Assembly: GCF_003569915.1 (NCBI RefSeq)
Contig: NZ_KZ984463.1
Coordinates: forward strand, 1 to 64,000
Source: Comamonas testosteroni
GTDB taxonomy: Bacteria > Pseudomonadota > Gammaproteobacteria > Burkholderiales > Burkholderiaceae_C
DNA: 64,000 nt
Reading direction: 5' to 3'
Part shown: positions 47,284 to 56,877 of the stretch, in pieces
Position numbering within the stretch: position 1 is the first letter of the stretch
How the letters are laid out: each line of letters starts with the position of its first letter
Notes under the pieces: model-generated
The model's input: only the letters and a program-made list of their open reading frames with translations
What the model was told of the DNA's origin: nothing
Databases searched by the model: none
Position numbers and translations under genes: made by a program

Positions 47284-47322
47284 AAAAGCGCCATGCCACG
47301 CTCGCCGTGGATGGCGCTTTTG
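47284..47322 (+). terminator. Rho-independent terminator after asd
   Basis: AAAAGCGCCAT (47284-47294) and ATGGCGCTTTT (47311-47321) form a long stem with inner CCACG/CGTGG. Confidence 0.85.
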
Positions 47323-47614
47323 TCATCTTCAAACCTTTGCTTGAGCCACAATCGCCCGCTTGATCCAGGGAATGAAGCGCTTTGTTATCGATACATTTAG
47401 CAGTATTTCGTTGCCAATCGACAACAATCCTTGGCTCCGCTAAACACGCTTTTGCTCACAATGCAATAGCGTAGTTGACAATGCAAACTGTGTCCTGCGG
47501 CCTTTGAGCAACTACATAGACCGCCGGAAATTTCATTGACTAATGCATTCACTCATCGATCTGGCCAGAACAACAACAGCGCGAGTTGGATGCACAAACC
47601 AAGTTTGATGCCTT
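47323..47614. other. Intergenic region upstream of fimV
   Basis: It contains a TTGACA at 47475-47480 without a matching -10 at standard spacing and no gene that I can support. It must hold the fimV promoter. Confidence 0.5.
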
Positions 47615-50542
47615 ATGCAACGCTGGAAACTCTCTGCGCTCGCCGCAGCCACCCTCGCTCTGTCCAGCCTCACGGCCGCTGATGCGTGGGCATTGGCGCT
47701 GGGCCGCATCACGGTTCAGTCGGCACTGGGAGAGCCGCTGCGTGCCGAGGTGGAAATCCCTCAGCTCAGCGCCGCCGAAGCCGAGAGCCTGCAAGCCGCC
47801 ATTGCCTCGCCTGCCTCCTTCCGTGCCCAGGGCATGGAGTACACGGGTACTGCCAACTCCGTGCGCGTCAAAGTACAAAGGCGCGCCAACGGCACAGCGG
47901 TGCTGCAACTGAGCAGCTTTCAGCCTGTAAACGATCCGTTTGTGGATCTGGTGATTGACGCCAATTGGTCCTCGGGCAAGATCCAGCGCAACTACACCCT
48001 GCTGCTGGACCCTCCCACATCGCGCCGCCCGGCACCCGCTCCCGTCACCGCACCTCAGGTGATGGCCGAAGCCCAGCCGGGTAACGTCCGCCCCGCCATT
48101 GTTGAGCGCCCTGCCCTAGTGGCACCCGCCGCTGCAGGTCGTGATCTGCGCAATGACCGAGACGTCAGCGATTCCGCCGCCAAGCCCACACGCGCTCAGC
48201 GCAGAGGTCAGGCCGCAGCAGCGCCAGCACGCAATACCGAAGGCTCTGCCGGGGAAGTGCGCATCAAGACCGGCGATACCGCTGGTCGCATTGCCGCCGC
48301 CAACAAGCCTGCCGGCGTTTCGCTGGACCAGATGCTGGTTGCCATGCTGCGCAACAACCCCCAGGCCTTCATCAACGGCAATATCAACCGCATGCGCAGC
48401 GGCGCTGTGGTTCAGTTGCCGGATGCAGCAGCGGCACAAGCGACATCCACCAAGGAAGCGCGCCAGATCATGGCCGCCCAGTCGCGTGACTTCAACGAGT
48501 TCCGTCGCCAACTGGCGGGCGTAGCCCCTGTGGCTCCCGTGGCCGCCGCTTCGCGCAGCGCCTCCGGCCAGGTTCAGGCCCATGTGGAAGACAGCAAGCC
48601 CACGACAGCAGCGCCTGACAAGCTGACCCTGTCCAAGGGCAACGTCAAGACCGCCGCAGCCGACGAAAAGCTGGCCCAGCAAAAGCAGTCTGCAGAGCAA
48701 ACCGCTCGCGCTGATGAACTCAAGCGCAATATGGCCGAGCTGAGCCAGATCGCCTCGGCCACACAGCCTGCGGGCGGTGCTGCTTCCCCAGCAGGCAACG
48801 GCGCTGCGCCAGCCAAGACTCCTGGCGTGAACGTCCCCTCGGCAACCGCAGCGGGTAATGCCGCTCCAGCTGCTGCAGCCCCAGCGCCTGCGACACCTGC
48901 TGCTGCAACTCCAGCCCCTGCTCCAGCCGCTGAAGCTGCTGCTCAGCCCGCTGAAGCCAGCAAGCCCGCAGATGCCGCCGCCGCCCCCGCTGCTGATGCC
49001 GCAACTGCCCCAGTGGCTGCACCAGCCGCTGAAGCCCCTGCAGCTGCAGCCCCAGCACCGGCTGCGCCACCCAAGCCTGCTGCAGCCCCTGTCCCTGCAC
49101 CTGCAGAACCCAGCTTTATCGATGGTCTGATGGAGGACCCAACGATTCCTCTGGCCGGCGCAGCGATTCTGGCCTTGCTGCTAGGCTATGGCGGCTACCG
49201 TGTGGCACAGCGCCGCAAGGCCGCCGCAGCCGGCGCCGACAGCTCGCTGGGCGACAGCCAGCTCTCAGCGGATTCCTTCTTTGGCGCCAGCGGTGGCCAG
49301 CGCGTGGACACCACCACGACCAGCAGCCAGATGTCGGGCCAGTCCATGCAGTACTCGCCCAGCCAGCTCGATGCCGGTGATGTGGACCCACTGGCCGAGG
49401 CTGATGTGTACCTGGCCTATGGCCGCGACCTGCAGGCCGAAGAAATCCTCAAGGAAGCGCTGCGCACAGACCCCAACCGCCTGGTGCTGCACCAGAAGCT
49501 GGCCGAAATCTATGCCAAGCGCCACGACCGCATCGCTTATGCCGCAGTCGCCAACAATCTGCACAACCTGACCCAGGGCAAGGGCCCTGAATGGCAGCGT
49601 GTGGCCGACCAAGGCCGCATTCTGGACCCCGAGAACCACCTCTACCAGCCAGGTGGTCAGCCCCAGAGCGCGCCGCAAGGCATGGTCATGGGCGCCAATG
49701 TCGTGGGCACAGCCCCCGTGATGGCAGCCGCTGGTGGCGTGGCTTTCAGCGATGCGCTGGCCACGGTCAACCAAGCACTGCAACAGCCTGCCCGCGTCAA
49801 CGACCATGAAGGTCCGGCCACCGTGCCGACCAATATGGACTTCAACATGGACCTGGACCTTCCCGCAGGTCTGGCCGAAACCCAGGCGCCATCGATCGCC
49901 CCCTTGCCGGATGTCGCCACACCTCAGCCCAGCGAACAGGACTTTGCGGCCCTGTCCCAGTGGGATGTTCCAGCCACCACACCAGCCCCGCTGACGCCCG
50001 CTCCCGAGCAGGCATCAGACAATGGCCTGAACCTGGATCTCGACGATCTGGCCTCGTTCAGCCTGCCGACAACATCGGCACCCGCTTCTGCACCTGCGGC
50101 CGAGCCGGTTGCCAGCCCAGCCCCTGCGGCCTCGCTCAACTCGCTCGAGTTCGATCTGGACAGCTTCACGCTACCCGCGTCTTCCGCGCCGGCTGCAGCA
50201 GTCGACGATGAGATCAACACCGAAAGCATGACGCTGCAACTGCCCATCGAAGCCAGCAGCAGCCACATTGACACGGCCATCCAGCCACCTCAGGCCGAGC
50301 CCGTGTTTGACCTCAGCGGCCTGTCGCTTGATCTGGGCACGCCGGATACCCCGGCACCAGAGCGTGCAGTGGCAGCGCCCGCCACGCCCGAAGACCCCAT
50401 GGCCACCAAGCTGGCATTGGCGGAAGAGTTCAACGCCATCGGTGACAGCGATGGAGCGCGTACACTCATCGAAGAAGTGATTGCCGAAGCCCATGGCGAT
50501 CTCAAGGCCAGAGCGCAGGCTCTGCTTTCTCAGATTGGTTGA
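47615..50542 (+). CDS. fimV: FimV/HubP-family polar protein
   Basis: The 975-residue inner-membrane protein anchors polar assemblies such as the type IV pilus machine. It starts with a signal peptide (LSALAAATLALSSLTAADAWA), then the FimV N-terminal periplasmic domain (LGRITVQSALGEPLRAEVEI). A LysM-like peptidoglycan-binding domain lies at about 213-265 (VRIKTGDTAGRIAAANKP). A long Pro/Ala low-complexity region follows to about 495. The membrane helix is at about 508-530 (PLAGAAILALLLGYGG). The acidic cytoplasmic part has TPR-like helices (ADVYLAYGRDLQAEEILKEA) and the C-terminal FimV domain (DPMATKLALAEEFNAIGD, residues 927-975). The truA gene follows by 38 bases. Confidence 0.93.
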   Translation: MQRWKLSALAAATLALSSLTAADAWALALGRITVQSALGEPLRAEVEIPQLSAAEAESLQAAIASPASFRAQGMEYTGTANSVRVKVQRRANGTAVLQLSSFQPVNDPFVDLVIDANWSSGKIQRNYTLLLDPPTSRRPAPAPVTAPQVMAEAQPGNVRPAIVERPALVAPAAAGRDLRNDRDVSDSAAKPTRAQRRGQAAAAPARNTEGSAGEVRIKTGDTAGRIAAANKPAGVSLDQMLVAMLRNNPQAFINGNINRMRSGAVVQLPDAAAAQATSTKEARQIMAAQSRDFNEFRRQLAGVAPVAPVAAASRSASGQVQAHVEDSKPTTAAPDKLTLSKGNVKTAAADEKLAQQKQSAEQTARADELKRNMAELSQIASATQPAGGAASPAGNGAAPAKTPGVNVPSATAAGNAAPAAAAPAPATPAAATPAPAPAAEAAAQPAEASKPADAAAAPAADAATAPVAAPAAEAPAAAAPAPAAPPKPAAAPVPAPAEPSFIDGLMEDPTIPLAGAAILALLLGYGGYRVAQRRKAAAAGADSSLGDSQLSADSFFGASGGQRVDTTTTSSQMSGQSMQYSPSQLDAGDVDPLAEADVYLAYGRDLQAEEILKEALRTDPNRLVLHQKLAEIYAKRHDRIAYAAVANNLHNLTQGKGPEWQRVADQGRILDPENHLYQPGGQPQSAPQGMVMGANVVGTAPVMAAAGGVAFSDALATVNQALQQPARVNDHEGPATVPTNMDFNMDLDLPAGLAETQAPSIAPLPDVATPQPSEQDFAALSQWDVPATTPAPLTPAPEQASDNGLNLDLDDLASFSLPTTSAPASAPAAEPVASPAPAASLNSLEFDLDSFTLPASSAPAAAVDDEINTESMTLQLPIEASSSHIDTAIQPPQAEPVFDLSGLSLDLGTPDTPAPERAVAAPATPEDPMATKLALAEEFNAIGDSDGARTLIEEVIAEAHGDLKARAQALLSQIG

Positions 50543-50580
50543 AATTTGATGCGTGAGAACTCCGCGCCGGGGGCCGTGCC

Positions 50581-51429
50581 ATGCGCATAGCTCTGGGCGT
50601 CAGCTACAACGGACAAAGCTATCGCGGCTGGCAAAGCCAGCCTGATGGCAACACCGTACAAGACAAACTCGAAGCGGCCCTGGGCCGCTTTGCTGCTCAA
50701 GAAGTGGCCACAATCTGCGCCGGTCGCACCGATGCCGGTGTTCACGGCCTCATGCAGGTGGTGCACTTCGACACCGAGCTGCAGCGTGCACCGTTTTCCT
50801 GGGTGCGCGGCACGAACACCTTTCTCCCCCCCGATATCGCTGTGCAATGGGCCCAGCCCGTGCCTGATGCATTTCATTCGCGCGCCTGCGCCACGGGGCG
50901 TCGCTATGCCTATGTGCTGCTGCAGTCGCCCGTACGCCCCAGCGTGGAAGCGGGCCGCGTTGGCTGGGTGTTTCACGCCCTTGATGGAGAGGCCATGCAG
51001 CAAGCCGCCGGCCATCTGCTGGGCGAGCATGACTTCAGCTCTTTTCGCGCTTCTGGCTGCCAGGCCAAGACTCCCATCAAGACGCTGTACGACATTCGCA
51101 TCAGCCGCAAGATGAGCGGTGGCTCGCGCGAGGCGGCTGCCAGCTCCATGCGCCCCGGAGACATCGAGCCCATGGAATGCTGCTACTGGCGCTTCGAGTT
51201 CGACGGCAGCGCCTTTCTGCACCATATGGTGCGCAACATCATGGGCTGCCTGATCGCCATCGGCCAGGGGCAGTATCCTCCCGAGTGGATGCAGACCGTG
51301 CTGGCTGCCCGTTCGCGCGATGCAGCCGCCCCCACGTTTGCGCCGGATGGGCTTTACTTCCTCGGGCCCATGTACGACGCACAATGGGGTCTGCCCACTC
51401 GCACCGCCGCCTTTGACTGGTTGCCATGA
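50581..51429 (+). CDS. truA: tRNA pseudouridine(38-40) synthase TruA
   Basis: TruA makes pseudouridine at positions 38-40 of the anticodon arm. The 282-residue protein shows [21 protein letters not shown], the catalytic Asp in [18 protein letters not shown] and [15 protein letters not shown] RNA-binding residues, then [16 protein letters not shown]. It overlaps trpF by 4 bases (ATGA), so it is translationally coupled to the tryptophan genes, as is usual in betaproteobacteria. Confidence 0.97.
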   Translation: MRIALGVSYNGQSYRGWQSQPDGNTVQDKLEAALGRFAAQEVATICAGRTDAGVHGLMQVVHFDTELQRAPFSWVRGTNTFLPPDIAVQWAQPVPDAFHSRACATGRRYAYVLLQSPVRPSVEAGRVGWVFHALDGEAMQQAAGHLLGEHDFSSFRASGCQAKTPIKTLYDIRISRKMSGGSREAAASSMRPGDIEPMECCYWRFEFDGSAFLHHMVRNIMGCLIAIGQGQYPPEWMQTVLAARSRDAAAPTFAPDGLYFLGPMYDAQWGLPTRTAAFDWLP

Positions 51430-52199
51430 CAAGAACCCGAATCAAGATCTGTGGCCTGACCCGCGAGCAGGATGTAGACGCTGCCGTTCAAGCCGGGGCG
51501 GACGCCATCGGCTTTGTGATCTACGCCAAAAGCCCACGCGCAGTGACCATCGATCGCGCAGCCGAGCTGGCCAGGCGCCTGCCGCCCTTTGTCACACCTG
51601 TTTTGCTGTTCGTGAACGAGTCCGCTCACAATGTGATAGCTGCATGTGCAAAGATTCCAAGCGCTTGCGTGCAATTTCATGGTGATGAGTCACCCGAAGA
51701 CTGCATCGCCGCCACACAGGGCGTGCAACCCTGGATGCGCGCGGCCCGCATACCCCTTGGAGACGATGCGGCGCAGTTCGACCTCGTAGAATATGCCCAA
51801 CGTTATTCAAAAGCCCAGGCCATCTTGCTCGACGCCCATGTCGACGGTTATGGCGGCGGCGGAAAAGCATTCAATTGGTCACTTCTACCAACAAGCGTTG
51901 CCTCTCACCTCGTTTTGTCTGGTGGACTCACGCCTGCAAACGTGACCGATGGCATCTTGCAAGTGCGCCCTCGCGGGCTGTCACTGGCCGTTGATGTGAG
52001 CTCAGGTGTCGAGGCCGACGGTCCCGATGGCAAGCCCCTCAAAGGCATCAAGGATGCCCACAAGATTCATCGCTTCATTGCTGCCGTACGCGCAGCTGAT
52101 GCCCAAATTTTGCAGACTGACACATGTTTGAATACCAATACCCTGACGTCCACGGCCACTTTGGTCGCTACGGCGGCAGCTTCGCCAGCGAAACCCTGA
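51426..52199 (+). CDS. trpF: Phosphoribosylanthranilate isomerase with C-terminal extension
   Basis: TrpF is a TIM barrel for the third step of tryptophan synthesis from anthranilate. The catalytic N-terminus [13 protein letters not shown] (Cys), [18 protein letters not shown] and [18 protein letters not shown], with the Asp, are present. The family normally ends near [16 protein letters not shown] (about residue 231); here the frame runs on for 26 residues of Ser/Thr/Ala ([19 protein letters not shown]), ending 76 bases inside trpB. The tail is the other-frame reading of trpB and may not fold. Confidence 0.95.
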   Translation: MTRTRIKICGLTREQDVDAAVQAGADAIGFVIYAKSPRAVTIDRAAELARRLPPFVTPVLLFVNESAHNVIAACAKIPSACVQFHGDESPEDCIAATQGVQPWMRAARIPLGDDAAQFDLVEYAQRYSKAQAILLDAHVDGYGGGGKAFNWSLLPTSVASHLVLSGGLTPANVTDGILQVRPRGLSLAVDVSSGVEADGPDGKPLKGIKDAHKIHRFIAAVRAADAQILQTDTCLNTNTLTSTATLVATAAASPAKP

Positions 52200-53434
52200 C
52201 CCACGCTCTGGTCGAGCTGCGCGAGGCCTATGCCAAGTACCAGAACGACCCCGAGTTCATCGCTGAATTCCAGTCCGAGCTGGCCCACTATGTAGGCCGC
52301 CCCTCGCCCGTCTATCACGCAGACCGCATGTCGCGTGAGATGGGCGGCGCACAGATCTACCTCAAGCGCGAAGACCTCAACCACACTGGCGCGCACAAGA
52401 TCAACAATGTGATCGGCCAGGCCATGCTCGCCAAGCGCATGGGCAAGCCCCGCATCATTGCCGAGACCGGCGCTGGCCAGCATGGCGTGGCCACGGCCAC
52501 CATCTGCGCGCGCTACGGTCTGGAATGCGTCATCTACATGGGCGCCGAGGACGTCAAGCGCCAAAGCCCCAATGTCTACCGCATGAAGCTACTGGGCGCG
52601 ACCGTGATTCCCGTGGAATCCGGCTCCAAGACACTCAAGGACGCGCTCAACGAAGCCATGCGCGACTGGGTGGCGAACGTGGACAACACCTTCTACATCA
52701 TCGGCACCGTGGCCGGCCCGCACCCCTATCCCATGATGGTGCGCGACTTCCAGAAGGTGATTGGCGATGAATGCCTGACTCAGATGCCTGAGTTCCTCGG
52801 CCCCGAAAAGCAGCCCGATGCCGTCGTGGCCTGCGTGGGTGGCGGCAGCAATGCCATGGGCATCTTCTACCCCTACATCCCGTTTGAAAACACCCAGCTG
52901 ATCGGTGTGGAAGCAGCGGGCGAAGGTCTGGACACTGACAAACACTCGGCCTCGCTGCAAAAAGGCAGCTCCGGCGTGCTGCACGGCAACCGCACCTTCA
53001 TCCTGCAAGATGAAAACGGCCAGATCACCGAAACCCACTCGGTCAGCGCCGGTCTGGACTACCCCGGCGTGGGCCCCGAGCATGCCTGGCTGCAGGAAAT
53101 CGGCCGCGCTCAATACGTGGGCATCACCGATACCGAAGCACTGGAAGCCTTCCACTACCTGTGCCGCGCCGAAGGCATCATCCCCGCGCTGGAATCCAGC
53201 CACGCCGTGGCCTACGCCATGAAGCTGGCCAAGACCATGCGCCCGGACCAGTCCATTCTGGTCAGCCTCTCGGGCCGTGGCGACAAGGACATCGGCACCG
53301 TGGCCGACCTGTCGGGCGCCGAATACTTTGACCGCCCCTCCATGCGCGGCCTGACCGTCAAGGGCTCGCCTGGCCATGAAACCGCCAAGGCCGCCGCAGC
53401 CCACGCCTCCGCCGCAGGAGGCAACAAGCAATGA
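52124..53434 (+). CDS. trpB: Tryptophan synthase beta chain
   Basis: TrpB joins indole to serine with PLP. The 436-residue protein starts [20 protein letters not shown] with the family N-terminus, which fixes the ATG at 52124 even though it is inside trpF. The PLP Lys is in [14 protein letters not shown], the indole gate in [15 protein letters not shown] and the phosphate loop in [12 protein letters not shown]. The gene overlaps trpA by 4 bases. The tail beyond residue 415 is Ala/His rich. Confidence 0.98.
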   Translation: MFEYQYPDVHGHFGRYGGSFASETLTHALVELREAYAKYQNDPEFIAEFQSELAHYVGRPSPVYHADRMSREMGGAQIYLKREDLNHTGAHKINNVIGQAMLAKRMGKPRIIAETGAGQHGVATATICARYGLECVIYMGAEDVKRQSPNVYRMKLLGATVIPVESGSKTLKDALNEAMRDWVANVDNTFYIIGTVAGPHPYPMMVRDFQKVIGDECLTQMPEFLGPEKQPDAVVACVGGGSNAMGIFYPYIPFENTQLIGVEAAGEGLDTDKHSASLQKGSSGVLHGNRTFILQDENGQITETHSVSAGLDYPGVGPEHAWLQEIGRAQYVGITDTEALEAFHYLCRAEGIIPALESSHAVAYAMKLAKTMRPDQSILVSLSGRGDKDIGTVADLSGAEYFDRPSMRGLTVKGSPGHETAKAAAAHASAAGGNKQ

Positions 53435-54240
53435 GCCGAATTTCAGACACCTTCAGCAAGCTCAAGGAAGAAGGCCGTAAGGCGCTGATTCCCTATGTGA
53501 CCGCAGGCTTTCCATTTGCCGCCATCACCCCCTCCCTCATGCACGGCATGGTGGAAGCCGGTGCCGACGTGATCGAGCTGGGCGTGCCCTTCTCCGACCC
53601 CATGGCCGATGGCCCCACCATCCAGCGCGCGGGCGACAAGGCCATTGCCAACGGCGTGGGCCTCAAGCAGGTGCTGGGCTATGTGGCCGAGTTCCGCAAA
53701 AAAGATAGCACTACACCCGTGGTACTCATGGGCTACGCCAACCCCGTAGAGCGCTACGACCAGATTCATGGTGAAGACGCCTTCGTCAACCAGGCCGCCG
53801 AGGCTGGTGTGGATGGCGTGCTCATCGTGGACTACCCGCCCGAAGAATGCGAAGAGTTCGCCGCCAAGCTGCGCGAGCGCAATATGGACCTGATCTTCCT
53901 GCTGGCACCCACCAGCACGGACGAGCGCATGCAGCAGGTCGCGCGCGTGGCCAGCGGCTATGTGTACTACGTCTCGCTCAAGGGCGTGACGGGCTCTGCC
54001 GCCGTGGACACCAGCGCCGTGGAAGCCATGCTGCCGCGCATTCGCCAGCATGTGAGCATTCCCGTGGGCGTGGGTTTTGGCATTCGCGATGCCCAGACCG
54101 CCCAGGCCGTGGGCCGTGTTGCGGACGCCGTCATCATCGGCAGCCGCATCATCGATCTGCTCGACAACCAGCCGCATGAGAAAATCGTGCCACTGGCAAT
54201 AGACTTCCTGCGCGGCGTGCGTAAAGCACTCGACGCATAA
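53431..54240 (+). CDS. trpA: Tryptophan synthase alpha chain
   Basis: TrpA cuts indole-glycerol phosphate and passes indole to TrpB through a tunnel. The 269-residue TIM barrel shows the catalytic Glu and Asp in [30 protein letters not shown] and [12 protein letters not shown], with phosphate-binding [10 protein letters not shown]. It is the last gene of truA-trpF-trpB-trpA. The stop TAA is followed at once by a GC-rich palindromic element. Confidence 0.98.
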   Translation: MSRISDTFSKLKEEGRKALIPYVTAGFPFAAITPSLMHGMVEAGADVIELGVPFSDPMADGPTIQRAGDKAIANGVGLKQVLGYVAEFRKKDSTTPVVLMGYANPVERYDQIHGEDAFVNQAAEAGVDGVLIVDYPPEECEEFAAKLRERNMDLIFLLAPTSTDERMQQVARVASGYVYYVSLKGVTGSAAVDTSAVEAMLPRIRQHVSIPVGVGFGIRDAQTAQAVGRVADAVIIGSRIIDLLDNQPHEKIVPLAIDFLRGVRKALDA

Positions 54241-54243
54241 TAA

Positions 54244-54342
54244 GCCCCCTGAGCGGCTGCGCCGCTTCCCCGAGGGGGACGACAGCTTTGCTGCGGGGCG
54301 GCCCTTGCTCGCTGTCCCTCAACGGGATTGCTCCAGTGCCTG
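54244..54342 (+). repeat. GC-rich palindromic post-stop element, copy 3 (after trpA)
   Basis: It begins GCCCCCTGAGCGGCTGCGCC three bases after the trpA stop, then CCCCGAGGGGGACGACAGC, GCTGCGGGGCGGCCCTTGCT, and ends near GTGCCTG. The 50 bases that follow lead to the accD SD. Confidence 0.8.
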
Positions 54343-54392
54343 CGCCGCGCCACTCAACGCGCAGCGCAGTGGAAACTGAAAAGGAAACAACC

Positions 54393-55268
54393 ATGTCCTG
54401 GCTTGAAAAATTACTGCCTGCAAAAATCCAGCAGACCAATCCGACGGAACGCCACCAGCAGATTCCCGAAGGCCTGTGGATCAAATGCCCCAGCTGTGAA
54501 ACCGTGCTGTACAAGACCGATCTGGAAAAGAACCAGAACGTCTGCCCTACCTGCGGTCACCACCACCGTATCGGCGCTCGCGCGCGTCTGAACCACTTCC
54601 TCGATGCTGAAGGCCGCTATGAGCTGGGTCAGGAAGTCGTGCCTGTCGATCCGCTCAAGTTCAAGGACAGCCGCAAGTACCCCGAACGTCTGGCCGAGGC
54701 CCTTGAGAACACCGGCGAAACCGATGCCCTGATCGTCATGGGCGGCTCCGTCAAGAGCATCAATGTGGTCGTTGCCTGCTTTGAGTTCGACTTCATGGGC
54801 GGCTCCATGGGCTCCGTGGTGGGCGAGCGCTTTGTGCGCGGCGTGGAAACTGCGATTGAGCAGAAGGTGCCCTTCATCTGCTTCACCGCCACCGGTGGCG
54901 CGCGCATGCAGGAAGGCTTGCTGTCGCTCATGCAGATGGCCAAGACCAATGCAGCGCTGACCCGCCTGGCCAAGAAGGGTCTGCCTTATATCTCCGTGCT
55001 GACCGACCCCACCATGGGCGGCGTGTCTGCCGGTTTTGCCTTTGTGGGCGATATCGTGATTGCCGAGCCCAAGGCCCTGATCGGCTTTGCCGGCCCCCGC
55101 GTGATTGAAACCACCGTGCGCGTGAAGCTGCCCGAGGGCTTCCAGCGTGCCGAGTTCCTGCAGGAAAAGGGTGCCGTGGACATGATCGTGGACCGCCGCG
55201 AGCTGCGCGACCGCATCTCCAGCTCTCTGGCCATGCTGCAACGCCTGCCTGCCGACGCGGTGGAATAA
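54393..55268 (+). CDS. accD: Acetyl-CoA carboxylase carboxyltransferase beta subunit
   Basis: AccD is half of the carboxyltransferase that makes malonyl-CoA for fatty acid synthesis. The 291-residue protein has an N-terminal Cys4 zinc ribbon ([10 protein letters not shown] and [13 protein letters not shown]) and the crotonase-type core with [27 protein letters not shown] and [15 protein letters not shown] 54393 ([12 protein letters not shown]) with SD AAGGAAA is preferred over a longer frame from 54288, which would read through repeat DNA. AccA is not in the window. Confidence 0.97.
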   Translation: MSWLEKLLPAKIQQTNPTERHQQIPEGLWIKCPSCETVLYKTDLEKNQNVCPTCGHHHRIGARARLNHFLDAEGRYELGQEVVPVDPLKFKDSRKYPERLAEALENTGETDALIVMGGSVKSINVVVACFEFDFMGGSMGSVVGERFVRGVETAIEQKVPFICFTATGGARMQEGLLSLMQMAKTNAALTRLAKKGLPYISVLTDPTMGGVSAGFAFVGDIVIAEPKALIGFAGPRVIETTVRVKLPEGFQRAEFLQEKGAVDMIVDRRELRDRISSSLAMLQRLPADAVE

Positions 55269-55287
55269 GCCACGCGCTACCAAAAAC

Positions 55288-55329
55288 AAAGCGGCCCGCG
55301 CAGATCAGTTCTGCACGGGCCGCTTTTTT
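55288..55329. terminator. Rho-independent terminator, bidirectional
   Basis: AAAGCGGCCCG and CGGGCCGCTTT form an 11-base stem with T run on the right and A run on the left. It serves accD and the convergent yggT gene. Confidence 0.88.
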
Positions 55330-55341
55330 ATGCCTTGACAC

Positions 55342-55923
55342 TCAAAGTGTCACTGTCGACGCAATCATGCGCAGGCCACCTGCCTGCACATAGGTCAGCA
55401 CCATCAGCAGCACCTGCAGAACAACCAGCGCCACCAGGGCCGAGAGGTCCACATTGCCAATCAGCGGCACAACCTTGCGGATAGGCGCAACCAGCGGATC
55501 GGCCAGGCGTTGCAGCACGCCATAGATGGGCGAGAAAGGCTGCACCCACGACAGGATGGCGTAGACCAGCAAGATGCCCATCATGCCCGACAGGGCCACC
55601 TTGATCAGCCCACACAGCGCCAGCCAGGGCAGCGCCAGCGCAGAGCCTTTGGCGCCCAGCATCAGCCAGACCAGCAGCATCTGCACAAACTGCAGCGCGA
55701 ACGCGGCCAACAGGCAGACCATATCCCAGCGCCCCTTGCTGGGCAGCAGCTTGCGCAGCGGCAGCACAATCCAGTCGGTGAATGCAAAGACCAGTTGCCC
55801 CACCGGGTTGCCAAATGGCACGCGCTGGGCCTGCATGTACATGCGCAGCAGGCAGGCCCCGCTGATCAGGCCGACAACAATGTCCAGCAAAAACAAAACA
55901 ATCTCAAACAGCATGTGGCTCAA
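55342..55923 (-). CDS. YggT family integral membrane protein
   Basis: The 193-residue protein has two YggT repeats, each with two hydrophobic helices and the pattern Pro-x-Gly-x-Leu or Pro-x-Val: FGNPVGQLVFAFTDWIVLPL in the first and VLQRLADPLVAPIRKVVPLI in the second. The family is widespread and linked to cell division and osmotic functions, with no settled biochemical role. It is convergent with accD through a shared terminator and divergent from the LON-domain gene. Confidence 0.88.
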   Translation of the reverse strand: MSHMLFEIVLFLLDIVVGLISGACLLRMYMQAQRVPFGNPVGQLVFAFTDWIVLPLRKLLPSKGRWDMVCLLAAFALQFVQMLLVWLMLGAKGSALALPWLALCGLIKVALSGMMGILLVYAILSWVQPFSPIYGVLQRLADPLVAPIRKVVPLIGNVDLSALVALVVLQVLLMVLTYVQAGGLRMIASTVTL

Positions 55924-55974
55924 TCCCGAAGATGGCAGGCGGATCGCCTATTCGTGGGATGATAGCCGGGCACC

Positions 55975-56619
55975 ATGGCTGAAACATCAAGACTGCACTC
56001 GCTGCCTCTGTTCCCGCTGGGCTCGGTCCTGTTTCCGGGCGGACAGCTGAGTCTTCGCGTGTTCGAAGTGCGCTACCTGGACATGGTGCGCAAATGCGAC
56101 AGCACCGGCGCCCCCTTTGGCGTGGTTGCGCTGCAAAGCGGCCATGAGGTGCGCAAGGCCGGAGCCGAGCCGGAACAATTGTTTGCCCAAGGCGTGCTGG
56201 CCCGCATCGAGTCTCTGGAAACCGTGCAGACCGGCCTGCTGCAGCTGCAATGCCAGGGCTTGCAGCGCTTTCAGATTCTCAACAGCTGGCAGCTGCCGCA
56301 CGGCCTGTGGGTGGCCGATGTGGAAATGCTGGCGGGCGATGTACCCACGCCCATACCGCCGCATCTGCGCAACATGGCGCACGCGCTGTTTCAGGTGCTG
56401 ATGAATATGCAGGATCCGGGCCACGCATTGCCCACGCCGTCGCAGATGAATGACTGCGGCTGGGTTGCCAACCGCTGGGCCGAATTGCTGCCCCTGCCCG
56501 TCAAGATCAAACAGCAACTGATGGTGCTGGATAGCGCCTTGCTGCGACTGGAGCTGGTGGCCGATGTGCTGGAGCAAAATGGCCTGGGTCAGACACCTCC
56601 ACCCGGCAACGCAAGCTAA
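55975..56619 (+). CDS. LON peptidase substrate-binding domain protein
   Basis: The 214-residue protein consists of the N-terminal (PUA-like) domain of Lon protease alone: LHSLPLFPLGSVLFPGGQLS, LRVFEVRYLDMVRKC and GVVALQSGHEV fit the family, with helices in the second half (LPVKIKQQLMVLDSALLRLE). The ATPase and protease domains are absent, so the protein binds ligands or peptides but does not degrade. Function unknown. It is divergent from yggT with 51 bases between. Confidence 0.9.
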   Translation: MAETSRLHSLPLFPLGSVLFPGGQLSLRVFEVRYLDMVRKCDSTGAPFGVVALQSGHEVRKAGAEPEQLFAQGVLARIESLETVQTGLLQLQCQGLQRFQILNSWQLPHGLWVADVEMLAGDVPTPIPPHLRNMAHALFQVLMNMQDPGHALPTPSQMNDCGWVANRWAELLPLPVKIKQQLMVLDSALLRLELVADVLEQNGLGQTPPPGNAS

Positions 56620-56631
56620 TTCAAGAAAAAA

Positions 56632-56685
56632 TAGGCTCTGGTCTTTATAGCCATTAGACTTATAGCTCCTTTTTCAGGAGCAAAA
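56632..56685. repeat. AT-rich intergenic hairpin repeat, copy 6
   Basis: AAATAGGCTCTGGTCTTTAT then AGCCATTAGACTTATAGCTCC. The arms GTCT and AGAC and the flanking TAGCT resemble the copies at 5.0 and 24.7 kb, at lower identity. Confidence 0.45.
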
Positions 56686-56877
56686 TCATTCGCCACAGGT
56701 ACGTTCTATTCACCCATCAGCCACACAATCCGCAGCGGCCATCAGCGCTTTGCCCGGTAGTGCGCCGCTGATTTGGCAAAAAACTTAAAATCACGGGTTC
56801 CGGCTGCCGCAGGCACTGCAGCAAGCCTCCTCTCTTTGTGGTCCTCAACCGGCGCTTGTCGCTGGCGCTCTCTTTTC

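Noticed and set aside
47475..47503. Sigma-70 promoter of fimV at TTGACA
   Set aside because: No acceptable -10 box at 16 to 18 bases; only the -35-like hexamer is present.
48850..49110. Repetitive Ala/Pro-coding DNA in fimV taken as a possible satellite
   Set aside because: It is the low-complexity linker normal for FimV proteins, without exact repeat units.
51630..51690. Repeat-like GATAGCTGCATGTGC inside trpF
   Set aside because: The encoded residues lead straight into the conserved VQFHG motif of TrpF, so it is ordinary coding sequence.
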